From positions 124,001 to 188,000 of the forward strand of contig VXIS01000023.1 of NCBI GenBank assembly GCA_008704415.1: a DNA stretch of 64,000 nucleotides, read 5' to 3'. Positions 22,158 through 33,960 of the stretch are shown piece after piece. The notes beneath the pieces were generated by a model. The model worked only from the letters and a program-made list of their open reading frames with translations, ran no database searches and was not told where the DNA came from. The position numbers and the translations under genes are program-made. The DNA comes from Sphaerosporella brunnea (Eukaryota > Ascomycota > Pezizomycetes > Pezizales > Pyronemataceae). The stretch's first letter is position 1, and each line of letters opens with the position of its first letter.

Positions 22158-23146
22158 CAGTGTTCCGTACGGTCCGTCCAGAACTGCAGACCGGATTGGA
22201 CCGACTGGCACGATCCGATTCAGTCCGACATGGCGGAGGACCACCACAATCCAGTCCGACATGGCGGAGGACCACCACAATCCAGTCTGATCCAGTCAGC
22301 AGGTGCCAGGGACGGGGAAAGACCATAGTCGACTGCAGTGGACTGGATTATTAGTAACGTTGTAATATGTATGATAGTACCCGCGCGCCAGAAGTCCGTT
22401 TGCTACGGTGGACCCTGAAAATTGGCGGACCCTTTCAATCGGTGCACCCGGTAGACCCTTTCTTAGCCACCGTGCATCCTTTCTTAGCCACGGTGAAAAA
22501 ATTTGAATCCCTTCGCCGCCGCAAAGTCTCTCATCTCAACATGAAGCACCGGTTGATGAGCACGCTGTGCAGGATGTTATTAAATATTGGGTGGCAAAGC
22601 GCACCACGTCCCGCTGGAAGGATCTGGCGCGCATGGAACTTGAATATCTGACTATGCCAGCTATGTCCGCCGAGCCGGAGCGCGTCTTCAGCAGCGCCAA
22701 ATTGACCATCACCGATCACCGGTGCATCCTGAGTGACGACGCTATCAGCGCTGTGGAGTGTTTCAAATGCTGGTCGCGGGATGGATTGATCTCCGTCCAG
22801 TATTCCCAACGACAGGATGCTCGAGGCACTGTCCAAAGCGGAGCTTGGGAAAAGAAAACATAAGGGTGGGAGGATGGAAGAGCAGGGGACCGGGAGAGCG
22901 GAATAATGGAATGATAGGACAGCGGCATAATGGAATGATAGAACGGCGGGATGGCGGTCATGTATTTGTACAAAATCGACAACTGATATTGCGCAACAGA
23001 AGGGTTGACTGCCGTCGACTGCAGGCGGCCAGGCCGCAATAACAAAAAGACTGCCGGTCCTGGACTTTCCTGAAGACTGGATCGTCACTTGCGATCCAGT
23101 CCGGTCGAGAGTCTGGACGGGACTGAACGGACCGTACGCCACACTG
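22158..23146 (+). mobile_element. hAT transposon, internally deleted
   Basis: 989 bp. Left end CAGTGTTCCGTACGGTCCGT; right end, read in reverse, CAGTGTGGCGTACGGTCCGT. The flanking 8-bp duplication ACTAGCAC is perfect (22150-22157 and 23147-23154). It contains the C-terminal part of a hAT transposase (22507-22863), so it derives directly from an autonomous element. A 31-bp unit (CAGTCCGACATGGCGGAGG...) is tandemly duplicated near 22220-22285. Confidence 0.9.
22507..22863 (+). pseudogene. hAT transposase C-terminal (dimerisation) domain remnant
   Basis: One open stretch reads EAPVDEHAVQDVIKYWVAK, SRWKDLARMELEYLTMPAMS, AEPERVFSSAKLTITDHR and LSDDAISAVECFKCWSRDG. The pattern W..LA.M.LEYL..PA.SA..ERVFSSA, followed by an E.LK.W-like end, is the hATC dimerisation domain at the C-terminus of fungal hAT transposases. 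A TGA at 22504-22506 closes the frame upstream, and no catalytic D-D-E part or BED zinc finger is present in the element. This is the 3' remainder of the gene after a large internal deletion. It cannot encode an active enzyme, but the termini could in principle be recognised in trans. Confidence 0.85.
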
Positions 23147-24401
23147 ACTAGCACGAGGCTCTGCATTCTGGACATTTATGTAAAAACGGAGTTCGGCCAC
23201 TTTACTCATACAAACAGCCCCCATGAAAATCTTCAATGAAGTCACAACCGCTGAAAGGCGGTCAAAATGCGGCCATCGAAACATCAATTGCGCAGCGGAG
23301 CAAATCAGCCTGGCACCCGCCATGCATACGCCTGTTAAAACCCCGATGCCGCTATGACGCCGACTCTCGTTTCTGCGACCACAGCTGAGATGCAATAAAA
23401 ACATAGGAGGCGCGTATACACAGTACAACAGAGTATGTGTTGCACCGTCGCTGCGGGAGAGTGTTTTGGCCGCTTTCGGAGCCGAAAGCTCACAGTCAAG
23501 AGGATAGCCAGCCGTGGAGTTATTAAAGACTAGTGGCGGTCGTGCCATGTCTTAACACTTCGCCCTGTCGAAGTACATGCGATCAACATCATGGTGAGGC
23601 GTTGGCACCGAAATGTCTTCACGTCCAAGCGCCATACTGCGAGCCATCAGCTCGGGCGCCTCGAAACCCGGAACTTAATGAGTTCTTTGCAGAAGGCGAT
23701 AGGATTTGGCCAGGAGTTACTGAAAGGTGCACCAGATGACCAGGAAGAAGAATTTCAATTGGAAGCAGCGGCAGAAGACCAGGAGGCTATTGAAATGAAA
23801 GCTACGGCATACGACCCCCCCCCCCCCCCAACACTCCAGGACGGGGCATTCGCAGTATTCTAATTCCAAAGTGACGGTTTGTTTTTTTCCCTAAAGAATG
23901 TTGGTGGCAATAAATTGAATTTGATCAGCGAATATGCTCAAGACCCCCCTGCAGAGGCAAAAATTGTAGACTCACCGCCATCTTGTGATTGATGTGAACA
24001 ACCCCCCAGATCTAGCGCCGGATGACCCCTCACTACTCGGGAAGTCGAATGATGGCCCCCTCGGAAACGGTCGCGACGGTCAAGGGAGTGCAAAAGGACT
24101 TGAAATGCGACATGCCAATTGTACCAACCTAATCGTACCGCCAGGAAAGCCCACTGGAACCGAGTCGGGTGGAATGATGCTATGTTCACATCCATCATTG
24201 CCATTGGTCGGTGTATGTCTTCGTGTTCGTTCTCCCCATACTGACTGTCGTCTTCCACATAGTCTTGTGTCATGGTCTGTCACGGTCCGTCACGTCGGGC
24301 AGTCGAGACTCGAGACTCGCTTCGTAACCGACGACTGGCAGCTAATGTATTACTTTCTGGCCACCGGATCTTGAAGTTGTCTTGTACAGCCCACTTGCAG
24401 A
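23147..24401. other. No confident gene; poly-C run
   Basis: A plus frame at 23591-23863 includes QEEEFQLEAAAEDQEAIEMK and ends in a Pro run encoded by about 15 consecutive C at 23814-23828. It has no recognisable domain. Nothing else recognised up to the chromovirus. Confidence 0.35.
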
Positions 24402-24406
24402 CCGCG

Positions 24407-24919
24407 TGTAAGATTATTACACTTACTATGGTTTCTTTCTTACGTATTTCCTTACTAAGATATAAAACTATAAGGCAGTAACGATGGTATGATAACAGCA
24501 TTCTACGATTTTCCATTACTTTCTTTACTATGTTTTGTCACCATGTTTCTAGCACTTTCTAGCCCCTTCGATGCTACGTCACTTTGGAATCTTCTAGTTT
24601 CCACAAGGCAGACTTATAGGTCTTCTAGACCATTCTTTCCTTAGTTTCAAATTTGCCACCAGATTGTTATCACATGATGTACTCAGCATCGTGGGCTATA
24701 AAAGCTGCGAGCTTTTTCCTACACTCATTCTTTTCTCTTCTTTCGATACGGCCTTTCGAGCAGCCCAGATTGTATCGACTATCATCAATAAATACTGAGT
24801 TGATCAGTGACCTGAGTGCGAGTATTCTCTTGGTATTTATCAAGTCAGATACACAAACGGTTCTGAGTTTATTTGCATCTGTGAAATAGCGGATCTTATA
24901 AACTCACGAAAAGGTTACA
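24407..24919 (+). repeat. 5' LTR of the chromovirus
   Basis: 513 bp, TG...CA ends. A TATA-like CTATAAAAG at 24696-24704 and an AATAAA at 24787-24792 fit promoter and polyadenylation signals. Confidence 0.95.
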
Positions 24920-25323
24920 TTTTTTTCACTCCGACCAGTATTTTTTCTCTCTACCCAACCTACAATCTTTGATCCTCAGACCAGACTGATCACCTGGTTC
25001 TTCCCTACTCGAAGCCGCCCTGCTGGCCAGGAAATTTCCGAATTTACAACATATCGATATCACGAACCAAGACACAACCACAAGTACGACTCACTTTAAG
25101 CACGACAAGCACATCAATACATTTTCGAGTCTTTAGGACAATCCTAGGAACGACAAGCGTCAACAAGGCCTTAGTTAACCGGCAGAGGTATCAGCAGTCC
25201 CGGGTTAAGCTTTAAGACGAATAGTTAGATCGATCAGGAGACAGCCCTGCACCATTCTATTCAAGAGCTCTCGACGCGAGCTATACAGACAACAATTCCT
25301 CGATAGCATTCCCGAGTGCATAG

Positions 25324-28300
25324 GCCTCAGGGAAGTGCACAACACCCATCACCACGGAGCAACCAACAGCAACAAGAAGGAGCCAACGCCTCAATCCAGA
25401 GATACCCACAGAAGAGGTCATTCAAGCGCTCCACGACGAGGCAGAGGAACAGAGACAACAACCAAAGAAGAGAGGCAGACCACGAAAGAAGCAACCAGAG
25501 GAAACCGAAGCCTTTCAATCAGGCCATTCAGAATCAGAGACCGAATCAGACATCTCTGAGACCAGTACAAATCGGCCACCTATTGCACAAGTTTTCAAAT
25601 CAGAACACGAAGCACGCAAGCGTCTACAGGACCTTCAAAGCCACATAGAGCTTATCCTTGACTGGATTGCAAGAAGCTCTGGATCAGACCTACTCTACAA
25701 CTACGAACTTCTCATTGAGACCAGCTCCGAATTCAACAAGCTTGAGAAGGAACTTTACAACTTCCGCTTGGAACAATTTACCCCAAGGTTTGAAAAGCTT
25801 GAGCAAGAAATACAACAAGCAACAACCGAAGAAGCCAAAGAGCGAGCCAAAGGACTACGTGAGGCCTGGCAACGCCTATACGAAGAAGGAAGATTCAAAT
25901 CAGACTCGGCTCTAACAGCATCAACAAACAAAGCCATCCAAGACTACCTGGACTTAACAAGGCAAACAACTCCTCCACCACACGAGGTCAGAGACACTAG
26001 CCACGAAGAAACTCCAAGACCACCAGGAGGATTTGAAGAGGACGAATCCAGCTCAGAAGAAGAAAATCCAAACCCACAGTCCCCAAGGAAACAACTTTTC
26101 AGGCCCAGAATCGAAGTCCAAGCAACCACCGCCATGGCAGAAAAGTTTAAAGTCCCAAAGCCACGAACCTATTCAGGAGACAACCAGGATAGAGATGCAG
26201 CCACCATCGACGCATGGCTACAGGAAGTCAAGGACTACCTGACGCTTTCAGGGCTTCAAGACAACGACAAGAAACTTCTAGTGCTTCAGTACTTCCTCAG
26301 CGGAACAACAAAGGAGTTCTACCATACCAAACGCATGGAAGGCACCATGAACTTTGATGAGTTCCTCACTCTGCTCAAGAACCATATCATTCCATCCACA
26401 GAAGTCAATCGATATTGGGATGATTGGTATAAGATCTCTCAGACTCGAAATGGCAGAGTGGACCGCATCAACGCCACTGCCATTCAACTTGAGAAAGTAG
26501 CAGCTCGAATTGGAAAAGCCATCAACACCCAGGTCAAAATCCAGCGATTCTTGGATGCTATGCACCCAGATCTTCGCTATGCAGTTGAGCCTGAGGTTGT
26601 GGATCGATCGACAGCGAAATGGGAAGACGTCAAGAAGCTAACGGAACGAAAGGATGCCGCTCTTTTCCAAGCTGGAAAGTATGGACGACCGCAACAATTG
26701 AATCGAAATGGACAACACCATTCTAGCAATGCTATGAATTCTCAGTTCTGCAAGAACAACAACAACTCAGGACGAGGAAACCAAGGAAGGAACAACAAGC
26801 AATTCAAGAAGCTTTCAGACCATGAGAAAGCGCAACTCAAACAGGAGAAGAAGTGCTTCTACTGCAAGAAGGCAGGACACTTCATCAACGAATGCAGAGC
26901 CAAGCAACGAAATCAGCAACAAGGCAAATGGATTCAATCAGCAAGAACCACTGTCAACATAATGGAAGACAACTTACCACCAACTGTGGAAGAATTCATC
27001 GAAACTGCACGAGCAGAACATAGCAAGAAGGACAACATCAACAACATGGTCACCAACATGAATGTCAACGGAAGGCAGGCGAGAGTTCTTCTAGACACAG
27101 GGACAACAGGGACGAATCTTATGTCCAGCAGTTGGGCCCAGACACACAACATCTTTACCAGAGAACTGCAGCAACCTATCACCATTCACATGGCCGCGAA
27201 AGGATCCAAGACAAACGCCAATCGATTTGCTTACGCCAACGTCGAAATTAAACCAGGATTCGCTGAGAAAACGAAGTTTCTCATAGTAGCAGTCAGCTCA
27301 TACGACATCATCCTAGGAATGCCTTTCCTTCAGGATAACCATGTAAGCCTGAATACGGCAGATTCTACAGCACATTTCCCGAAACATGACACCACCATCC
27401 AGTGTGCAACAAGACAGCCTAGAACATTCTCTCTCACATCATCAGCAACTACCGAAGACATCCCACCTTTCGATAAGATGTTTCCAACAGTATTCCCAGA
27501 GAAGGAACCAGAAGGATTACCTCCACTACGTGATAGATGCAATCATGTGGTCAGACTTGATCCAGACAAACTCGAGCAATTCAAGTTCCATGCAAGGCGT
27601 ATTCATGACGCCTACCGGAAGGACCTCATTGCTCACCTGGACAATTGGAAACGACAGGGAATTGCAGTGCCTGGACCCGGCAGATTCCCATGTTCAATTT
27701 TCGGAACACCAAAGATACCACCCTCCAAAGGATGGAGATGGGTGAATGACCTTCGAGATAGGAATAGCATCACAGAACGGGACTACACGCCACTACCTCA
27801 TGCAGATAACATCCGAGAGGATGCTGCTAGAGCAAACTTCAAGTCAGTTCTAGACCTTTCCAACGCCTATCACCAGGTGCGAGTGGAGCCATCATCGGAA
27901 GAATTAAATGTCATCAATGCAGATGACCTCGGCTCTTTTCAAGTTAAGGTCATGCTGCAGGGAGACTGCAATGCTCCTGCAACCATGATGCGCTGCATGA
28001 ACACTATCTTAGGGGAATTCATCGGAAAATTTGTATGGGTGTACCTAGATGACATCCTTATCTTTTCCGAAACTCGAGAAGAACACATGCGACACCTTGA
28101 GCAAGTTTTTCGGCAGCTTGCAAAAGCGAAGTTCTATCTCAGGATGGACAAATGTCAGTTCATGACATCCCAGCTACGCCTCCTAGGACACATTATCTCT
28201 GGTCATGAGATCCACCCACACCCAGAGAGAATTCGGATAATACAGGATTGGCGCACACCCACAAACAAAAAGCAGCTGCAAAGCTTTTTAGGTGTAATCA

Positions 28301-31300
28301 ATTATGTGGCACCACACCTTTTTCACAGTTTCACTATCCTAGCACCACTCACGGAATTAACCGGAAATGCTGAGTGGCGATGGGATGCCCTGCATGACCA
28401 TGCATTTCGGTAGATCAAGGATCTTTGCCGAAAACATGTACCCCTCACACCACTTCGATATGACAGAATCAAGTTAGGCGAAGATAAGGTGTATCTGGTG
28501 ACAGATGCATCTCGGGTGGGGACGGGTGCATTCATTTGACATGGCAAGAATCTAGAAGATTCGAAGTCTAAAATCGCAGCGATACACAGCAGACGCTTTA
28601 CCGCCACCCAGGAAAATTACAACACCACCAACCAGGAGCTTCTAGCTATAGTTGATGCACTAGGTGCATTCGAAACAAAGCTATTAGGAATACCATTTAC
28701 GGTAATTACTGACCACAAGGCACTGGAGTACCTTGTGACGAAACCCATGACCACTGGCAGACTAGCCAGATGGTTGGAATACATCCAGATGTTCGATTTC
28801 CAAATCCAGCACACACCAGGAGAAAGCAATCAATTAGCAGACACCCTTTCACGTCTGTATGAGGATGAGGACAAGGAGATAACGCCACCGGATGAGTTCC
28901 TCCATGAGAACTTAAAACCAGAGGATTTCGGCTCCAATGACAGTCTCCTCAACCCAACAACCTCCATTCCTCAACAGACCACCTCCACCGAAACAGACAA
29001 GCTTTCCTCACACTTTTCACACGCTCTTCAAGTCTCAAATGAGATGTCCACCTCAAACAACAAACCTTCCGCCAGCCTCCGCCCCAAGGGAGCCTCGCGC
29101 TATGAGAGGTGCGACCCAAACCTCCACTGGACAGCCTGCCGCTCCAGAGACGGCTGCCCATATCACTATTCCTCAGGATTCATGGAAACCTTCAGCACCT
29201 GGAAGTCAAACTCTCAGTATCACGCTCAATTTGAATCGATAGCGACGACGAGTTCTACGACTCCCCAGACGAAGACACAGACATGGACGATTCATTTGGA
29301 CCCAATTCAGAATGTCCAGACCCAGATGAAGACCCCATCGGCAACTATGAGTGGCTTGTCCACCATGGTTACATCACCTACGCGAATAGTTCAAGGGCAC
29401 CTGCCCTCCAATGGACTCCAGAATCAGGCGCACCACGCCCGAAATTCCCACAGGAGAGACAACACCCAGACGGCCCTTGGTGGAAACAGGATATACCCAG
29501 ACAAGTACAGACCTTCACCACCACGCCTACCCCCAGGACGCTCCCAGACCAGCAACAGAACAACCAGGAAAACCCCCAGCGAATCCAGGACGAAGTCACG
29601 CCATTCCAAACCTACGCCATCGCACCCAGGAGAAACCCCCTCTTGGTCGACAAAGACCCCATCGAAGGAGGAAATCGACAGGTTTATGGCCAGGCTGAGG
29701 CCAACCCAGGTGGAGTATGTGCGCTCCTCCAAGCTGCCACCCACCAAGATAGTCAGATTTCCAACCCATCCAGTCACCGCCATCTGGTACCCAGACTCCA
29801 GAGAGAGCGGCCCATTGAGCCCATTTCCCCACCCATGGAACCCATACCCTCTGATCCCCAGGCCTTTCTACCTCGAGCTCAGGCTCGTAAGGAACAGGAG
29901 AAAAAGGATAAGGAATCGGCAAGAGCATGACCAAGGTTCCAACAAGGATTTTGAAGGGGAAGGGACTCAGCAAAAAATTCAGCCATCGATTTCGGACGAA
30001 ACCCCTCTTCTGGACAAAGAGGATGCAGAAATGTTCGAACCACCTCAACACCCACCAGGAAATCGTTCCCAGGAAGTCATTCATTACGACACTCGCAACA
30101 GAGTACCCGCATTTTTCCTTGACAACCACATAGGGAAGGCCATGCTCCCTACATTCAAGCAGGCATATGAAGACGATCCCATGGTCAAGAATGGCATTCG
30201 CAAGCCATTTCACTGGCATGACACAGGATATGTTGTGCTAGATGACCCCTCCATCACCTCCAACCTTTGAGTTTACGTCCCCAATGCAGTCCTTTCCAGA
30301 GACAATCCCTCCTCCTCAGTCCGGCATGTCATCATGCAGAGTTGTCACAAGAGTGTGGGACATCAAGGCACCGAAAAGACCTACATCCTATGCAGGCAGA
30401 GTTTTTACTGGCCTAGGATGAAGCAGGACATCGACGAGTTCTGCAAAGAATGCCTTGAGTGTCAGCGCAACAAAGATGCCACCACCAAGCCAATTGGCGA
30501 AGCTCGCCTCTTGGAAATTCCCCTTCGCCCATGGGAGTCAATTGCTATTGATTTCCTTGGTCCATTCAACTCTTCGGACGGTTTCAAGCACATCATGGTC
30601 ATCATTGACCGCTTCTCTTCTGGTCTTGTTTTGGTTCCCCTAAAGGACGGATTTTCGGCAAAGGACGTTACGGATGTTTTCATTAAACACTACTACGCTT
30701 GCTACGGACTCCCAGAGTCAATCGTTTCGGACAGAGACCCTCGATTCACCTCGCAGTTCTGGCAAGGACTCCACAAGCAGATTGGTACCGACCTCCTCAT
30801 GGCCACCGCTTTCCATCAAAACACCAATGGACAAGTGGAGCGGGCCAACCGTACCGTTGCTCAAATGCTTCGGATTTTCACCAACAACAAACAGGCAGAC
30901 TGGTCTCGTCACCTCTGGCGTGTTGAGCACGCCTTCAACCACTCTCCTTCCACCACCATCAAGCGTACCCCTCACGAAGTTCAATTTGGTCATATCCCTC
31001 GCATTTTACCAGTTGAATTCGATTCAAATGTCCCTGCAGTCAATGAGTACCTCGAGCAGCAAAAGATCAACAATGCTGTGGCTCGAGATGCATTGCTGGC
31101 AGCACGTCACCGCCAGGCAAGCATTGCTGCCAAGCGTAGGAATCCTAAGGTTCAACTTCAGGTTGGACAATGGGTGTTTTACAAGAGACGTTCTCGAGGG
31201 AAGGGCAAGGTTAGGAAGCTTATGGAAGTTTGGGAAGGGCCCTACAGGATCACCAAAGTCGATGAGGATACAGGCAACTGCACACTTGAACTCCCCAAGA

Positions 31301-31704
31301 ACAAGCGTGTTTATCCCATCTTCGCCCAGGACAAACTCAAGCTCTTCCAGCGAATTTCAGACAAGACAATTCCGCCTCCTCCCTCCAGCTACGATGACGA
31401 AGAAGAAGACGACCACACTCTCTACAACATCAAGGAGATTCTCGACCACAAGAAGATTAACGGTATCGATTACTGGTATATCTCTTGGGAGAATTATGGA
31501 CCTGAAAACAACTCTTGGGAACCTGATGAGAATGTACGCAACACTGGCGCAGATTCCATCCAGCAATTCCTTTCGAAGAGGACCCAGGACTACACCTCCA
31601 CCGCAGTCACTCTTCCTCCCGATTTTTTCTTTCCTTCTGATAATTCTTTCTGTTCCTCTCCTATGTCATCCATCGCTTCTTCCGTTTTTGATTTACGTGA
31701 GTAA
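25324..31704 (+). pseudogene. Chromovirus gag-pol, single frame with three nonsense codons
   Basis: Open in frame 1 from just after a TAG at 25321. No ATG occurs until 26134, so the original start may be lost. Order seen: an AT-hook-like KKRGRPRKKQPE; Gag with zinc knuckle CFYCKKAGHFINEC (about 26851-26900); protease with LLDTGTTGTNLMS (about 27090); reverse transcriptase with WVYLDDILIFS (about 28040); RNase H (VTDASRVGTGAF, then ITDHKALEYL); a long proline/charged linker of several hundred residues; integrase with an H-H-C-C finger; the D..D..E residues in IAIDFLGPF, VSDRDPRFTS and NGQVERANR; and a chromodomain (YNIKEILDHKKING, then WEPDENV). Stops: TAG 28411, TGA 28537, TGA 30268, each explainable by one transition from Gln, Trp and Arg codons. 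The chromodomain normally steers integration to marked chromatin. Inactive as it stands. Confidence 0.95.
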
Positions 31705-31731
31705 CTGTTTCAACTGTTTTTTAAGGGGAAG

Positions 31732-32244
31732 TGTAAGATTATTACACTTACTATGGTTTCTTTCTTACGTATTTCCTTACTAAGATAAAAAACTATAAGG
31801 CAGTAACGATGGTATGATAACAGCATTCTACGAGTTTCCATTACTTTCTTTACTATGTTTTGTCACCATGTTTCTAGCACTTTCTAGCCCCTTCGATGCT
31901 ACGTCACTTTGGAATCTTCTAGTTTCCACAAGGCAGACTTATAGGTCTTCTAGACCATTCTTTCCTTAGTTTCGAATTTGCCACCAGATTGTTATCACAT
32001 GATGTACTCAGCATCGTTGGCTATAAAAGCTGCGAGCTTTTTCCTACACTCATTCTTTTCTCTTCTTTCGATACGGCCTTTCGAGCAGCCCAGATTGTAT
32101 CGACTATCATCAATAAATACTGAGTTGATCAGTGACCTGAGTGCGAGTATTCTCTTGGTATTTATCAAGTCAGATACACAAACGGTTCTGAGTTTATTTG
32201 CATCTGTGAAATAGCGGATCTTATAAACTCACGAAAAGGTTACA
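31732..32244 (+). repeat. 3' LTR of the chromovirus
   Basis: 513 bp, the same length as the 5' LTR, followed by the CCGCG duplication. TATA-like site at 32021-32029, AATAAA at 32112-32117. Confidence 0.95.
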
Positions 32245-32249
32245 CCGCG

Positions 32250-32813
32250 TCCTTGAAAGACTTCAACCTCCGACCAATCCGAGTTCAGAACCGTCGTCAT
32301 TTGGACCGTCTGGCACCCCCGGACCGCCGCCGGTCTGTGGTTTGGTGATGTTAAAATTCTAATGGTTCAGGCTTAAATGTACGGGCAGGGGGTGCTCCAT
32401 TGGAGGCGCCGCGTGGAAGGTGAGGCGCAGTGGTTGTAGCGGTGACAGTTTGTCACTCGGCACCAGGTCTGGGGGGTAGACTAGATAGATCAAAAAATGT
32501 GGGGGTAGTCTACACTTTTCGCTGCTGGAGGGGGTGGTCCGCACATTCGCCGTAAATTGAGTTATTGACTGTCACTTAAACTTGGGATAATTTCTATCTG
32601 TAAACTATGGTTCGGTGGGTGAGATAAGGGATCCACGCATGAAATATCAGAAGACTTAATCATCTTGGTATGCCGACAGTAGCTCCCCGCCAGGGAGCAC
32701 TGGGAGGTGTTGCTTTCTACGCAGCGTGATCGCTGCATACGCAATATTCTGCGTTTGCAGGCTTCGTGGAATCGTTGACCGATCCGTGAATGATTCACTA
32801 CTCAAGGATGGGA
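32250..32813. other. No recognisable gene
   Basis: GC-rich flank with short frames only; nothing recognised. Confidence 0.4.
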
Positions 32814-33102
32814 TGTAACCTTTTCGTGAATTTATGAGGTCCGCTATTTTACAGATGCAAATAAACTCAGAGTCTTCTGGGTATCAGACTTCATAAATTC
32901 CGAGAGGACACTGGAAAACGGTCACTGATCAACTCAGTGTTTACTGAATAAGAGTCGATACAATCTGGGTTGCTCAAAGGCCGTGTGGAAATGACAGAAA
33001 AGAATGACTGTAGGAAAAGCTCGCAGCGTTTATTGCCAACGATGCTAATCTTTAGTAAGGAAATACGTAAGAAAGAAATCATAATAAGTGTAATATTTTA
33101 CA
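32814..33102 (-). repeat. Old solo LTR of the chromovirus family (reverse)
   Basis: Starts TGTAACCTTTTCGTGAATTT and ends GTGTAATATTTTACA, the reverse complement of the 513-bp LTR, with an internal deletion (289 bp) and many substitutions. No 5-bp duplication is visible. It lies 570 bp from the intact element in inverted orientation. Confidence 0.85.
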
Positions 33103-33109
33103 GAGACGC

Positions 33110-33330
33110 GGAAGGAGCTTGGTTATACACAGACAGAGACGAAGACTGAGCTTCTTTATCCACAGACAGAGACGACCGCAGAACTTCTTTATCCAACGAC
33201 AGAGACGAGAATGGAACTTCTTTATGCAAAGACTGAGACGAGGACGGAGCTTCTTGATCAGCGGCCACAGACGAGGACAGAGACGAGGACGAAGCTTCTT
33301 TATCCAAAGACAAAGACCAGGGTTGAATTG
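33110..33330 (-). repeat. Serine-rich minisatellite (SLSLDKEASSS-type units)
   Basis: On the minus strand, units of roughly 33-36 bp encode variants of SLSLDKEA-SSS (SLDKEV, SVDKEAQ, LHKEVP). The same unit recurs at about 33530-33660, 36355-36460 and 37130-37205, always downstream of a family B module, so it appears to be the repetitive tail of family B. Confidence 0.75.
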
Positions 33331-33651
33331 ACGGCACCGATGAGAGAAAGGGAGGACATCGTATCGATGATGTGAGTTATATGTAGTGGATTGAGAGACG
33401 AAACCCCTTCCGAACTATCTATGAGCCAACAAAAACAGAAGCACCCTGAAGACCCTAAAGAACCACACAAAACTGACGAACCCCATATACAACTCGGCTG
33501 CCGGAGGCAGAGTCTCCTCCGCCCAACACCGGGGACGGAGCTTCTTTACCGAAACGGAGAGACGAGGACGGAGACGAGGACGGGTCTTCTTGATCAACAG
33601 CCAGAGACGAGGACAGAGACGAGGACGCCGCTTCGTGATCAACCGACCGAG

Positions 33652-33960
33652 CTACGCTCGATGGCATGACGGATCCGCCGTCCCGTCTCGACTGACTACC
33701 GGTGCCAAATACTCCTGCAGCGTCATGACATTCAGCTGATGAACTTGGCCGGCCCCTTCGATATATTTGGACCATTTCCTGATGATGCGGTTGGATCCGT
33801 ATACACGCAGGCAATACTCGTAGTTCCAGTTCAGACGGTACGCACCAGGGTGACGCAGCAGCAGATTACAAGGTTCGATGTTCTGGTGTGTGTTTGTCTC
33901 CATCGCCTCAGCCGCGATGAGCACATGTGCAGGCGAAAAGTACCGACACGCCAGTTCATT
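33652..33960 (-). pseudogene. Family B C-terminal module
   Basis: The minus frame ending at 33652 reads NELACRYFSPAHVLIAAEAM, then METNTHQNIEPCNLLLRH, then YEYCLRVYGSNRIIRKWSKY and GAGQVHQLNVM. The same stretch occurs at 36.5-36.7 kb (NELACGYFSPAHLLIAA, then YGFNWIIRKWSKYI), so it is a genuine conserved protein segment rather than a chance frame. It directly follows, in a shifted frame, the family A copy at 33956-34456. The function is unknown; I recognise no domain. The same frame upstream (to 34257) reads through family A out of frame. Confidence 0.6.

Larger units (their letters stand above)
24407..32244 (+). mobile_element. Ty3/gypsy chromovirus, complete with LTRs and TSD
   Basis: Two 513-bp LTRs (TGTAAGATT...GGTTACA) differ at only about four positions by eye. 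The 5-bp duplication CCGCG flanks the element (24402-24406 and 32245-32249). One reading frame (25324-31704) encodes Gag, protease, reverse transcriptase, RNase H, integrase and chromodomain, with three in-frame stops. A purine tract TTAAGGGGAAG (31721-31731) sits directly before the 3' LTR, as expected for plus-strand priming. I see no obvious tRNA primer site after the 5' LTR; Tf1-like self-priming is possible but unproven. Confidence 0.95.

Noticed and set aside
24653..24889. 78-codon frame present twice (24653 and 31978)
   Set aside because: Lies wholly inside the chromovirus LTRs; duplicated because the LTRs are.
28411..28539. Programmed readthrough of TAG/TGA in the chromovirus pol
   Set aside because: Two different stops within 130 bases in the RT/RNase H border, and a third before integrase, fit random nonsense mutation better than a regulated readthrough site.
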